Shown here: in pieces, positions 20,601 to 29,051 of the stretch
Numbering within the stretch: the first letter of the stretch is position 1
Layout of the letters: each line of letters opens with the position of its first letter
DNA from: an uncultured Paludibaculum sp.
GTDB lineage: Bacteria > Acidobacteriota > Terriglobia > Bryobacterales > Bryobacteraceae
Reading direction: 5' to 3'
Length of the DNA: 64,000 nt
NCBI RefSeq assembly: GCF_963665245.1
Contig: NZ_OY762269.1
Location: forward strand, 1,302,001 to 1,366,000
The notes under the pieces: model-generated
What the model saw: the letters and a program-made list of their open reading frames with translations, nothing else
Database searches by the model: none
Told to the model about the DNA's origin: nothing
Position numbers and translations under genes: made by a program

Positions 20601-20941
20601 CCGTCGGCGCTGAAGTCGAGGGGGATGTCGACGCCGGGGTGCCAAGTGAGGCGCTTCGGCACTCCGCCGTTGATCGACACCAGAAAGATGTCGGTGTTGC
20701 CGTCGTACTGGCCGGAGAAGGCGACGGTTTGTCCGTCGGGGGCAATCACGGCATTGGATTCGAACCCGGCGGCCGTGGTGAGGCGTGTGGCCTCGCCGCC
20801 TGTCCGGGCCACTTTCCACAGATCGCCGGCGTAGGTAAAGACAATGTGTGTCTTGTTCATCGCCGGCTTCTGGAGCAAAAGGGGTTGCTGGGCCCAGATG
20901 GCGCAAGAGAGAAGAACACAAGGCAGAGCGAGCAGTCGCAA
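17672..20941 (-). CDS. Tricorn-like S41 family protease
   Basis: 1089 aa when started at TTG 20941, which has GGAGG 8 bases upstream and begins a signal peptide (RLLALPCVLLSCAIWAQ); the open frame extends 81 codons further into the divergent gene and is not convincing. N-terminal WD40/PD40-type beta-propeller repeats (about 30-600, with many SPDGK and WSPDG motifs) are followed by a tricorn C1 helical domain, a PDZ domain and the S41 catalytic domain. The nucleophile Ser is in YAGSGGDAMPW (S975). A Lys/Asp-rich linker (KKDDAKKDD-like repeats, bases about 19236-19314) interrupts the propeller region. The family degrades peptides; the leader suggests periplasmic location here. Divergent from the dipeptidase gene at 21005. 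Confidence 0.88.
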   Translation of the reverse strand: MRLLALPCVLLSCAIWAQQPLLLQKPAMNKTHIVFTYAGDLWKVARTGGEATRLTTAAGFESNAVIAPDGQTVAFSGQYDGNTDIFLVSINGGVPKRLTWHPGVDIPLDFSADGKRILFRSNRSTALVANHFYTMSVDGGAADLQPLPMGDMAAYSPDGKRLAYTPLAPAFASWKRYAGGRTSPIWLADVADSKIEKVPRDNSNDYYPMWSGDKVYFLSDRFGPMTLCVYDTKSRKVTEAIKNSGYDYKSASRGPDAIVLEHFGAIELYDLKNGKVTPVNVTLNGDLPEVRPYYAKAAATIESATLSPTGARAVFGSRGEILTAPAEKGDIRNITNTTGAAERYPAWSPDGQSIAYFSDESGEYQLHVAPQNGRGEVKKYDIGWKSFFYEPIWSPDGKKILFRDANVTTCFIDLETKKVTKVDSDYYDVPDRDDMAPRWSPDSKWIVYNKLQRNFLRAVHVYSLDAGKNTQVSDGLSDQRHAAFDANGRYIYFTASTNTGLSTGWLDMSSIDRISNRSVYVAVLRKEDPSPLAPESDEEKVGAAKKDDAKKDDAKNDEPKKDDAKKDEKVEVRVDFDGISQRILALPIPARRYSILAAGKTGILFLMEDPPVPPSEGPLTRTVHKFDLKTRKTDQFLAGISGFDLSFNGEKVLYSKPEHKWFIAATAAAPKPDDGALKLDQMEVRVEPRAEWAQIYNEVWRIERDFFYDPNLHGVNLADYKAKYQKFLPGIAHREDLNYLFRDMLGELSVGHLYVGGGENQNQPKNVPGGLLGADYTVENGRYKFSKVFNGENWNPSLRAPLTAPGVNVKAGDFLLAVNGREVKATDDVYSFFEATSGKSVVLRVGPNANGDGSREVTVVPTGNETGLRYMDLIEGNRRKVEQLSGGRLGYVHLPNTSNQGYTNFNRWFFSQVGKEGMVLDERFNGGGYVADYIIDYLRRPLLNFFTTRAGHEFTTPMNGIYGPKAMIVNEYAGSGGDAMPWMFHKLKIGPLIGKRTWGGLVGIFGFPPLVDGGGVTAPNLAFYNTEKQWDVENHGVTPDIEVEYDPALVRQGRDPQLEKAVEVLMESLKNSPLPRYEKPEYPNYHKAR

Positions 20942-21004
20942 GGTGGTAGCCTCCAATGGTCGATTGTAATCGGCGAGCGGGCCGCTCGTCGTAACATTCA
21001 ATTC

Positions 21005-21709
21005 ATGAACAGTGTGTTGGTCTGGGTTGCGCTGCTGCAGGCGGCTTCGTTTTTCCGAATTGAGCCCGTGCGGCCGGTGGCGGAGTTGAGGGCGCAGGCG
21101 CTGCGGCTGCAGCCTCCAGCGGAGACCGGCGATTTCCTGCCGACGGATCTGGCGGAGCTTACGGCGCTCGATGTGAGTATTCACCTGGACATCCGGTATG
21201 CCGGTACGCGGAACTTTCTGGGGACGCCGGTCTATACGCAGGCCCGGGCGTTCCTACAGCGGCCGGCGGCTGGGGCTTTGGTGCGGGCCCACCGGCGCCT
21301 GAAGGAGCAGGGCTACGGGATTCTGGTACACGACGGGTATCGTCCGTGGTGGGTGACCTGGGTTTTCTGGGAAGCGACGCCGGCCGCGCAGCATGATTTT
21401 GTGGCCGATCCACAGAAGGGCTCGCGTCACAATCGCGGGTGCGCGGCGGATATCACGCTATACGACCTGAAGTCGGGGGCGGCAGTGGAGATGCCCAGCT
21501 TGTATGACGAGATGTCGGAACGGGCCTACCCGGACTATCCCGGCGGCACCGCGGAGCAGCGCCGGTTGCGGGGCTTGCTGCGCGACGCCATGGAGCGGGA
21601 GGGTTTCCAGGTGTACGAGTACGAATGGTGGCACTTCGACTACAAGGATTGGCGGCGGTACCGCGTGGCGAACCTCAACTTCGAGGCGATTCCGCGGACG
21701 GCACGCTGA
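21005..21709 (+). CDS. ddpX: D-alanyl-D-alanine dipeptidase (M15D, VanX/DdpX family)
   Basis: 234 aa from ATG 21005; the first 15 residues form a hydrophobic leader. The zinc site is complete: H142 and D149 in SRHNRGCAADIT and H210 in EWWHFDY, with catalytic E207. HDGYRPW supplies the conserved Arg. These enzymes hydrolyse D-Ala-D-Ala. The exported form suggests use of peptidoglycan-derived dipeptide as a nutrient or in wall turnover rather than vancomycin resistance, and no van genes are nearby. The last 35 bases overlap the 3' end of convergent malQ. Confidence 0.88.
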   Translation: MNSVLVWVALLQAASFFRIEPVRPVAELRAQALRLQPPAETGDFLPTDLAELTALDVSIHLDIRYAGTRNFLGTPVYTQARAFLQRPAAGALVRAHRRLKEQGYGILVHDGYRPWWVTWVFWEATPAAQHDFVADPQKGSRHNRGCAADITLYDLKSGAAVEMPSLYDEMSERAYPDYPGGTAEQRRLRGLLRDAMEREGFQVYEYEWWHFDYKDWRRYRVANLNFEAIPRTAR

Positions 21710-23915
21710 TGCGGCCGGTTCGTTCCAGCCACGAGCGGAACATCAAGGCGTAGTCGCCGGCACGTTTTGAGCCGGCCAGGTCTTCCACGCTGAAGATGGT
21801 CTTGCGGCGCCAGTTGGGGTACTGCCAGGTAGTGCCGGGCAGGTTCTGCTGGTCGAGTTCCTTGGTCAGGTCCTCCTGGTTCAAGAGCATGAGCCGTGAC
21901 GGAGTGGTGACGAGGTAGCCGATGACGGCGTTGTGCAGTTCTCCGGTGAGCTCCGGCCAGTCAGCAGCCTCGCGAGGGAAGTTACCCGGCAGGAAGCCAT
22001 CGCGCACGAGGGCCTCGATCATCCTGTGTTTTTCCTCGCGGCGTTCGGACTTCTGCCGTTCGTAGAGCTCCTGGTCGTTGAGGACGCCGGCTGTCCGGCG
22101 AGCCTCGATGTCGCGGCCGGCCCAGAAGCCGGCAATCGTGGGCAGGTCGTGGGTGGTGGACGAGACCAGGGCGCTACGGGGATACTGACGGGGCGGCAGG
22201 GGTAGACCGTCGTTTCCCTTCTCGAAGTAGAAGAGCTTATAGCGCAGCATGGAGAACTGATCCATGGCTTCGCGCAAGCAAGGGGGAACGGTGCCGAGGT
22301 CTTCGCCGACGATCAGGAAGCGGCCACGGACGCTCTCGAGCGCGAGGATCCGCAGCAGGTCCTGCCAATGCTCGTTCACATAGGTACCATGCGCGGCGTT
22401 GGCGCCGTCCGGAATCCAGAAGAGGCGGAAGAAGCGCATGACATGATCGATGCGCAGGGCGCCGCCGTGGCGGGCATTGCGACGAATGGATTCGACGAAC
22501 AGGCGATAGCCGTTCTCGCGGTGGGTTTCAGAGTTCGGCGGCGGAAACGCCCAGTCCTGACCTTCCGGCGCGAAATCGTCGGGAGGCGAGCCGACGCGGG
22601 CCCCAGTGACGAAGAAGTCGCGGTAGGCCCAGAGATCGCAGCCGCAGCGGTCAGTGGCCAAGGCTACGTCGTGGTAAAGGCCGATGGGCATGCCCAGGCG
22701 GCGGGTGCGGGTCTGGACGGCGTCGAGCTGGAGGTCGATCTGCCATTGCAGGTATTTGTGGAAGAGAATGCGGCGCCAGTGGGTCTGCGCGTAGTTGCGG
22801 ACCTCAGGCGATTCCGGATTGCGGTATGGTTCCGGCCAGTCGGGCCAGATCCAGAGGTCGCGATTCTGCTTGTGAAGGGACTCGTCAAGGGCACAGTAGG
22901 TAGCGAAGCGATCGAGAAGGTCGCCGCGCTCGGCGATCCATTTGCGGAATACCTGCGCCCGGGTGGTGTTTCTGCTCCATTCCTCCCGTAGGAAGCGGCG
23001 AAAGAGGAGGCGGAGCAGGCCGAGTTTCAGGCGGGCAACGCGTTCGTATTCGACGAACTCGGCAGCACGGACGGCTGCCAGTTCCTTCTGAAACACGGGG
23101 CCCTGGAAGACGGCCAGTGCGGTGGGGCAGAGCTTGAAGTCGTCAACTACCTCGACATCGATGTATAGATAGTTGCGATGAAAGGCAGACAGCGGCAGGT
23201 AGGGGCTGGTGTTGTATGGCTGACGGTTGTGGATGGCGTGAAGCGGGTTTAGGGCGACAAATCCGGCGCCGAGGGCGCGAGCTACCCAATCTGTGAGGTT
23301 GGCGAGATCAGTGAAGTCGCCGGCGCCCCAGTTGCGTTCGGAGCGGAGCCCGAAAAGGCTGACGGCGAGACCCGCGGCGCGTCCGCCGTGTTTCAGTTGT
23401 TCGGGGAGCCAGGCTTTTTCGGGGGCGACGATGATGCGCTGGGTGGACCGGAGGTCCGGGCGTTCGGGGGCCTTGATGACGATCTCGAGGTCGTGATAGC
23501 CCAGGCGGAGCGGGGCGGGCAGAGGGAGTAGGAGGCCGTCGCTGGTGCCGGTATCCAGCGACGATATCTGGAAGTCACGCCGTTCGGCCCAACCGTCTTC
23601 CCAGTAAAGAGCCATGGCGACCTGCCCGTCGGCGAGGTACTCCGAGGGGACGCGCAGGGGGACGCCGGGTTTGGCTTCGACGACAGTCAATACGGCGACC
23701 GGATCCAATGGGCGGCTGCCGACGCGGACCGCGCGCAGCCGGGCCGATTCAGCCAGGCTGTCTGGTGAACTGACGTCAAGCCCAAAGGAGCCGAGGATCG
23801 ACAGGAGCGAGGCAGGTTCGACCACGTGGTGGTGCCCCCAGATATCCCAGTATTCCGTATCGATTCCAAACTCCTGGCAAAGGAGACGGATGTTGTCCGC
23901 GGAGGAGGAAGGCAT
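21675..23915 (-). CDS. malQ: 4-alpha-glucanotransferase (amylomaltase, GH77)
   Basis: 746 aa, the length of MalQ forms carrying an extra N-terminal beta domain (about 60-165). The GH77 barrel holds the nucleophile D490 in GALRIDHV, acid/base E538 in IVGEDLGTVP, and D590 in TTHDLPT. It transfers alpha-1,4-glucan segments between maltodextrins in the cytoplasm, linking glycogen and maltose metabolism. No glycogen genes are adjacent. The start has a weak ribosome site. The 3' end overlaps the dipeptidase gene by 35 bases on the opposite strand. The divergent neighbour is nuoB, 53 bases away. Confidence 0.92.
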   Translation of the reverse strand: MPSSSADNIRLLCQEFGIDTEYWDIWGHHHVVEPASLLSILGSFGLDVSSPDSLAESARLRAVRVGSRPLDPVAVLTVVEAKPGVPLRVPSEYLADGQVAMALYWEDGWAERRDFQISSLDTGTSDGLLLPLPAPLRLGYHDLEIVIKAPERPDLRSTQRIIVAPEKAWLPEQLKHGGRAAGLAVSLFGLRSERNWGAGDFTDLANLTDWVARALGAGFVALNPLHAIHNRQPYNTSPYLPLSAFHRNYLYIDVEVVDDFKLCPTALAVFQGPVFQKELAAVRAAEFVEYERVARLKLGLLRLLFRRFLREEWSRNTTRAQVFRKWIAERGDLLDRFATYCALDESLHKQNRDLWIWPDWPEPYRNPESPEVRNYAQTHWRRILFHKYLQWQIDLQLDAVQTRTRRLGMPIGLYHDVALATDRCGCDLWAYRDFFVTGARVGSPPDDFAPEGQDWAFPPPNSETHRENGYRLFVESIRRNARHGGALRIDHVMRFFRLFWIPDGANAAHGTYVNEHWQDLLRILALESVRGRFLIVGEDLGTVPPCLREAMDQFSMLRYKLFYFEKGNDGLPLPPRQYPRSALVSSTTHDLPTIAGFWAGRDIEARRTAGVLNDQELYERQKSERREEKHRMIEALVRDGFLPGNFPREAADWPELTGELHNAVIGYLVTTPSRLMLLNQEDLTKELDQQNLPGTTWQYPNWRRKTIFSVEDLAGSKRAGDYALMFRSWLERTGRISVPSAESPRS

Positions 23916-23968
23916 GGACTACCACCATTCTATCTGGCTCCCCATGGGATAATCTAAACAGAGGGGAT

Positions 23969-24532
<564 letters not shown>

Positions 24533-24557
24533 CGCCGTTCTGGAGCAAGGATTTGAC

Positions 24558-24591
24558 AAAGCGCCGGCGGAAACGCTGGCGCTTTCTTTTT
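24558..24591 (+). terminator. Rho-independent terminator after nuoB
   Basis: A 12-base-pair stem with one G-T pair (AAAGCGCCGGCG paired with CGCTGGCGCTTT) is closed by a GAAA tetraloop and followed by C then five T. It lies 25 bases after the nuoB stop and isolates nuoB from flaG. Confidence 0.85.
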
Positions 24592-24594
24592 GCT

Positions 24595-24620
24595 CATAGT
24601 CCGCATTGGCGCGCCGATAC
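24595..24620 (+). promoter_or_regulatory. Candidate sigma-28 (FliA) promoter upstream of flaG
   Basis: GCCGATAC at 24613-24620 matches seven of eight bases of the FliA -10 consensus GCCGATAA. The -35 side (CATAGTCC at 24595) is weak and one base closer than ideal. The position, 38 bases before the flaG ATG, is sensible for a late flagellar gene. Confidence 0.35.
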
Positions 24621-24657
24621 GCTACTCGGGAGAATGATCCCCGAAACGAGGCGGGTT

Positions 24658-24960
24658 ATGGAAATTGGTCGGATCGAGGCTATCGTCGAGTTGCCAGCCG
24701 TTTCGGCGGCTGCGCCACTTACCCCTCAACAGCGGACGGAGCAAAGGCAATTGGTGCAAGCGGTGCAGGCCGTGAACGGGGCGCAGATCTTTGGCGAGGG
24801 TACGGAACTGACGTTTGCCTTCGACAGGTACACAAAAGGGCCAGTGATGCGAATTGTGGACAAGGAAACGAAAGAGGTGATCCGGCAGGTGCCTCCTGAG
24901 TATGTGTTGAGGCTGGCTGAGGAGTTGGACGGGCAGACCGCCGCGGGGGCCGACTACTAG
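24658..24960 (+). CDS. flaG: FlaG family flagellar protein
   Basis: 100 aa from ATG 24658, preferred because GAGG lies 6 bases upstream; ATG 24634 is in frame but has poor spacing. The C-terminal half carries the FlaG signature: a predicted FAFDRYTKGPVMRIVDKET segment and IRQVPPEYVLRLAEEL, close to the family consensus of IDKETGEVIRQIPPEE. FlaG proteins influence flagellar filament length; the mechanism is poorly known. It is the first gene of the flagellar island, stands alone on the plus strand and is convergent with the flgJ end (206-base gap). Confidence 0.8.
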   Translation: MEIGRIEAIVELPAVSAAAPLTPQQRTEQRQLVQAVQAVNGAQIFGEGTELTFAFDRYTKGPVMRIVDKETKEVIRQVPPEYVLRLAEELDGQTAAGADY

Positions 24961-25166
24961 GCTTGGCGTGCGCAGGGGCTTGGAGTGAAGGGTATGCCGC
25001 CGGTGCCGCTGTGAGCGCGGCTGGCGGGCATAGCGATTGACGAGTCTGCGCCGAGTCCATGGCCGTCGTTGCTGTCGATCCCGGCAGCGGGTCTGTACGC
25101 CTCTCGGCAGCCGGAGTCGACTGGATCCCGGTAGTGTACTCAGTAGTGCCTCCGTCTGAGCGTTGG

Positions 25167-25526
25167 TCAAAGCTTCGGCGGGAGCGATGCTGCTGCGGAC
25201 TGCGATGCAGTGGCCGGCGGCGAGGTGGCACCTGTCGTCAGTCCCTGTTCTATCAGGGATGCAAGGCCGAAGCCGCCTTGTTGAGCGATGATTTGCGACA
25301 GGTGCTGTTCCGCGAATTCACCCAGGGCGGATCCGGATTGCTCTTCTCCACTGCCGAGCCAGCCACCGCCTGACGACTCCCGCATGGAGCGCATGATCTG
25401 CCCGATGAGAAGAGCCTCAAACTGGCTGGCTGTCTCTTTCCGGTGTTGCTGGTCCATATTGGCGCCGGATGGCAATGTGGACGGATCGAGACTCGGAGAT
25501 GGGGTTGTCAGGAGCAGAGTATTCAT
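25167..25526 (-). CDS. flgJ: FlgJ-like rod-binding protein (N-terminal domain only)
   Basis: 119 aa. The start ATG 25526 overlaps the flgI stop by one base (TGATG), so translation is coupled. Residues about 30-85 (ASQFEALLIGQIMRSMRES and the following FAEQHLSQIIAQQGGFGLA) match the rod-binding domain of FlgJ. The C-terminal muramidase domain of the proteobacterial protein is absent, as in many other phyla, so a separate peptidoglycan hydrolase must open the wall. It is the last gene of the leftward rod/ring operon. The C-terminal 30 residues are Ala/Ser/Thr-rich. Confidence 0.8.
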   Translation of the reverse strand: MNTLLLTTPSPSLDPSTLPSGANMDQQHRKETASQFEALLIGQIMRSMRESSGGGWLGSGEEQSGSALGEFAEQHLSQIIAQQGGFGLASLIEQGLTTGATSPPATASQSAAASLPPKL

Positions 25527-26620
25527 CAAAGGACCTCGATTTCGGCGTCCAAGGCGCCGGCCGCCTTGAGATTTTGGAGTATGGCGATGATGTCGCGCGG
25601 CGTTGAACCGACCGCGGTGAGTGCCCGAACCAGATCGTTGACGGTTGCGCCATTCTTGAGTTGGATGTCTTTTGCGGGCTCCTCCTTGGCCGCGACGGCT
25701 ATACTGGGCGTCACCGTGGTCCTTCCTTGCGAAAACGGCTGAGGTTGAGAGACGTCGAGGTTGGTTTGGACCGCGATGCTGAGGTTGCCATGGAGAATGG
25801 TTGCCGGGCGGATGCGGATATCTTGTCCCGCGGTGATGGTGCCTGTGCGCTCATTGATGATGATGCGAGACGGGCGGTCCGCTTCCAGCGTGAGACCCTC
25901 CACTTCGGCCACAAACTCAACAGGTTTCCTCACCCAGTCAGGGGGGATGGCCACCGAGACCACGCCAGCGCTTTCGCACTGCGCCGTGCCGTCTCCGAAC
26001 TTCTTGTTGACGACGGCGGCCAGGCGGGCGGACGTTGTGAAATCCGCCATCCGAAGCTGAAGTTTGATACGAGCGCCGGGCGTCAAGGACGGTGGGGCGT
26101 GCTCGACGATTCCTCCGTTGGGGATCCGGCCGGCAGTCGGGTGATTGACCGTCGTTGAGTTGCCGCCCCGGCCCGCTACGAACCCTCCGGTCACGACCGC
26201 CCCTTGCGCCACGGCATAGACTTCTCCGCTGGCCGCTTTGAGCGGAGTGAGGATCAGGGTTCCGCCCTGAAGGTTCGTCGCGTCTCCGATCGCCGAGGCC
26301 TGCACATCGATCCGGGTGCCGGGTTGTGCGTAGGGGGGCAGATTCGCGGTCAGCATGACCGCCGCGGTATTACGCACCTGGATGGCCGAGGCGGAAACCT
26401 GGACTCCCATTCTGTCGAGGACGTTGGCCAGGGACTGGGCGGAAAAGAACGTTTGCCGCTTGTCGCCCGTGCCGTTCAGGCCGACCACCAAGCCGTAGCC
26501 GAGCAACTGGTTGTCGCGGACACCCTCGATGGCAGCCAGTTCCTTGATGCGGGTGGCGGACTGAGAGACCGGCGCGAGGGCAAGGGCTCCGAATACAACC
26601 GCGAGTGGTAGGGCGTTCAT
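25526..26620 (-). CDS. flgI: Flagellar P-ring protein
   Basis: 364 aa, the normal FlgI length, with a signal peptide (residues 1-21, ending SQSA). Family landmarks are RIKELAAIEGVRDNQLLGYG, GLNGTGDK, the NVAAVMLTANLPP-like segment, TAGRIPNGGIVE, and the C-terminal TVNDLVRALTAVGSTPRDII. It forms the peptidoglycan-embedded bushing around the rod. The gene follows flgH by 10 bases and overlaps flgJ by one base. Export across the inner membrane is via Sec, and FlgA is its chaperone. Confidence 0.95.
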   Translation of the reverse strand: MNALPLAVVFGALALAPVSQSATRIKELAAIEGVRDNQLLGYGLVVGLNGTGDKRQTFFSAQSLANVLDRMGVQVSASAIQVRNTAAVMLTANLPPYAQPGTRIDVQASAIGDATNLQGGTLILTPLKAASGEVYAVAQGAVVTGGFVAGRGGNSTTVNHPTAGRIPNGGIVEHAPPSLTPGARIKLQLRMADFTTSARLAAVVNKKFGDGTAQCESAGVVSVAIPPDWVRKPVEFVAEVEGLTLEADRPSRIIINERTGTITAGQDIRIRPATILHGNLSIAVQTNLDVSQPQPFSQGRTTVTPSIAVAAKEEPAKDIQLKNGATVNDLVRALTAVGSTPRDIIAILQNLKAAGALDAEIEVL

Positions 26621-26630
26621 TTCGATCTCT

Positions 26631-27332
26631 CTAGAAAGGCAGCAGGCCCAGAATCAGCCGATAGAGGAAGTTGGGCCTGCGGATTGCGTCATTGACTACG
26701 CCGCGGCCATCGACACGGATCTCCAGATCAGAGAGACGGTCGGAGGAGACGCGGTTGTCCGCGGTGAGGTCCTTCCAGCGGAGAATGCCGCGGATCGACA
26801 CCTTCTGCCGCTCGGAGTTGATGAAGACGTCCTTTGACCCTTCGACGATCAGGTTGCCATTGGGCAGGACATGGGTGACGCGAGCGGAGAGAGTGGTCTT
26901 CAACTCGGTCTCACGGGAGGTTTCTCCCTGCCCTTGGAGATCGTTGGCCCCACCGAGGTTGGCAAGGGAGGAGAGCGGCCCTGGCGTTTTGAGTGGGCCG
27001 CCCATGGCGCTGATCGAAGCGGAGGCGCTGGACTTGCGGCTGGTGGTGGTCGCCCCTTTGGACAGTGCGGACGCCTTGTCGTAGATCACGATGGTCACAA
27101 GGTCGTAGAGTTGGGCGGCCCGTGTGTCCCGTGCAAGGTCGGCGAGGCGGCCAGAGGGGTCGTAGAGCGACCCGACCGACGTCGCAGGCTTGGGTGTCTG
27201 CGATTCAGATTCCAGGAGGTATCTGTCCAGAGGGCTCATCTCCTGCTTTCTTGGTTTTCGCTCCGCGGACCACGACGGGCCGGTGAAAATTGCCAGCACT
27301 AGCGCCAGCGCGAGGACGGACTTTGTCGGCAT
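26631..27332 (-). CDS. flgH: Flagellar L-ring protein (no lipobox)
   Basis: 233 aa. The signal peptide covers residues 1-23 (ending GPSWSA). The core carries GSLYDPSG, LYDLVTIVIYDKASA, THVLPNGNLIVEG and the terminal FLYRLILGLLPF typical of FlgH. FlgH assembles the outer-membrane ring. The enteric protein is a lipoprotein, but no Cys is present around this cleavage site, so this one should be non-lipidated. Its first 128 bases lie inside the 3' end of flgA in another frame, and there is no clear ribosome site, suggesting coupling to flgA translation. Confidence 0.92.
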   Translation of the reverse strand: MPTKSVLALALVLAIFTGPSWSAERKPRKQEMSPLDRYLLESESQTPKPATSVGSLYDPSGRLADLARDTRAAQLYDLVTIVIYDKASALSKGATTTSRKSSASASISAMGGPLKTPGPLSSLANLGGANDLQGQGETSRETELKTTLSARVTHVLPNGNLIVEGSKDVFINSERQKVSIRGILRWKDLTADNRVSSDRLSDLEIRVDGRGVVNDAIRRPNFLYRLILGLLPF

Positions 27333-28245
27333 AGGAATCGCTCAAACGGGCCGTTGCTTTGCCTGGCCCTTCCACGACAGCGCGGAGGTGCTTTCGTGTT
27401 TCGGAGTTCTCGACCACAATCGTTTCTCCGGTGTGTCCGGGGGCGACCGCGCGGGCCGGAAACCGGATCTGCGTGGATCCCGACTCCACTGTGACCTGTA
27501 GCGCGTCACCTCTAGCGACATCGGGCGGGTGGATCAGTAGTTGGGCGTGCAGGGGCATTCCAGCCGTGATCGAGCGGCGGCATTGGCGTCCAAGCAGGTT
27601 GGCGTTGTCGCGCTCCGGCTCCTGCTCGAAGATGGTCGCGAGACGGGTCTCATGAACCAGGTCTTCGGATGTGATGACGTGCCCCGCCGGGAGATTGACT
27701 GCCGCGTAGTAGCCATCCTGGGGAACGGTTATGCGCACGGTTGCCCAGAATGGAGTGCTCTTGTGTTCCTCGTACTTGATTCGGCCCCGCCAGAGTACTG
27801 CCGTTTGGACTGAGGCTCCTCCGGTGGGTTTCGTCAGCGACTTCAACTCGAACTGAAGTTCTCCGGCCGGCATCGGTAGCCGACAATGGTCCACCAGTTC
27901 GCAATGAGCATTGGGTGGCAAGGCGTTGAGCAAGGCCCGTTCCACTTGCTGGGCGGAGTACTCATGGGAAGGGCGCTCGATGCAGACGTTCCCAGCCGGA
28001 CCGCTCGGCGTGATAGCGGTGACGGCACGATGTCGCGCGAGAATCGCGTTGAGTTGACCTGCGGACCAGAATCGCCGGAGTCCAGGGGCTGGCGTGTAGC
28101 CTACGAACGTGTCCGCCGGTACTGCACGGAAGGCCGGCAGGATGGTTGCCAGATCGGATGCGCGCACTATGCGGCCCTCCACCTGGATGCAGTCGGCGGC
28201 CATTGCCACGACGCAGACGACGAGGATAAGTAACAGTCGCATCAT
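27205..28245 (-). CDS. flgA: Flagellar P-ring assembly protein FlgA (SAF domain)
   Basis: 346 aa with a signal peptide (residues 1-17). The C-terminal SAF-type domain includes VNLPAGHVITSEDL, GRQCRRSITAGMPLHAQLL and the closing LQVTVESGSTQIRFPA segment with GETIVVENSE. FlgA is the periplasmic chaperone of FlgI. The gene overlaps the upstream flgG stop by 4 bases (ATGA). Its last 42 codons run into flgH in a different frame; this tail is basic and Pro/Gly-rich and lies beyond the normal end of the FlgA domain, so it may be a dispensable extension created by loss of an earlier stop. Confidence 0.85.
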   Translation of the reverse strand: MMRLLLILVVCVVAMAADCIQVEGRIVRASDLATILPAFRAVPADTFVGYTPAPGLRRFWSAGQLNAILARHRAVTAITPSGPAGNVCIERPSHEYSAQQVERALLNALPPNAHCELVDHCRLPMPAGELQFELKSLTKPTGGASVQTAVLWRGRIKYEEHKSTPFWATVRITVPQDGYYAAVNLPAGHVITSEDLVHETRLATIFEQEPERDNANLLGRQCRRSITAGMPLHAQLLIHPPDVARGDALQVTVESGSTQIRFPARAVAPGHTGETIVVENSETRKHLRAVVEGPGKATARLSDSYADKVRPRAGASAGNFHRPVVVRGAKTKKAGDEPSGQIPPGI

Positions 28246-29033
28246 CGTGTCATGTTGTTGACTTGTTGGTACATCTCATCCGCCGCCTTCACGACTTTGG
28301 AATTGGCCTCGTAAGCCCGCTGGCTGACGATGAGGTCCACGAACTCCTCGACGACGGAGACGTTGGATTGCTCGACGTACCCCTGGAGCAATGAGCCTAG
28401 GCCTTCCTGGCCGCCGGGCGCTCCCAGTGTTGGTTCTCCGGACGCATCGGTGGGCGCATAGAGATTCTTTCCGATGCTGTTCAGTCCGGCTGGATTTGTG
28501 AAGTTGGCTAGCTGAATCTGGCCGCCGAGTTGCGACGCCGTCTGCCCGGGCAGGGTGTAGCTGACTGTTCCGTCGGCGCCAATTGTCACGCTCTGCGCTT
28601 CCGGAGGGATGGTGATCTGCGGCTCGAGCGCGTCACCGTCACCGGTGACGATGTTTCCATCGCGATCCAGTTGGAACTGCCCGGCACGGGTGTAGGCGAT
28701 CTCCCCACTGGCTGTGCGTATCTGGAAGAAGCCGCGGCCTTGAATGACCAAGTCCAGTGGATTGCCAGTCGTGGAGAAACTACCTTGTGCAAACGAGATC
28801 TCATTAGCGGACACCCGTGTTCCCAGGCCCAGTTGAAGTCCGCTGGGGACTACCGTGCTGGATCCGGCGGCTGCGCCTGGCTGGATCATGGTCTGGTAGA
28901 GGAGGTCCTGGAACTGAGCGCGACGCATCTTGTACCCAACGGTGTTAGCGTTCGCAAGATTGTGCGCAATATTGTCGACATTGGTCTGTTGGGCCTGCAT
29001 GCCGCTGGCGGCGCTGAACAAGGCGCGGATCAT
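28242..29033 (-). CDS. flgG: Flagellar distal rod protein
   Basis: 263 aa, the standard FlgG length. The N-terminal rod motif is MIRALFSAASGMQAQQ followed by NIAHNLANANTVGYK, and the C-terminus has the axial-protein helix with VDLIVSQRAYEANSK. FlgG is the outer part of the rod that passes through the P and L rings. AGGGAG lies upstream of ATG 29033. It sits between flgF and flgA in a compact leftward operon. Confidence 0.96.
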   Translation of the reverse strand: MIRALFSAASGMQAQQTNVDNIAHNLANANTVGYKMRRAQFQDLLYQTMIQPGAAAGSSTVVPSGLQLGLGTRVSANEISFAQGSFSTTGNPLDLVIQGRGFFQIRTASGEIAYTRAGQFQLDRDGNIVTGDGDALEPQITIPPEAQSVTIGADGTVSYTLPGQTASQLGGQIQLANFTNPAGLNSIGKNLYAPTDASGEPTLGAPGGQEGLGSLLQGYVEQSNVSVVEEFVDLIVSQRAYEANSKVVKAADEMYQQVNNMTR

Positions 29034-29051
29034 CGGCGCTCTCCCTTCGCG

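Noticed and set aside
20942..21184. N-terminal extension of the tricorn-like protease
   Set aside because: The extension is Arg/Gln-rich, antisense to the dipeptidase gene and precedes a proper signal peptide with a well-spaced GGAGG and TTG start.
24994..25031. Imperfect hairpin between flaG and flgJ as a terminator
   Set aside because: The stem has several mismatches and no T tract on either side.
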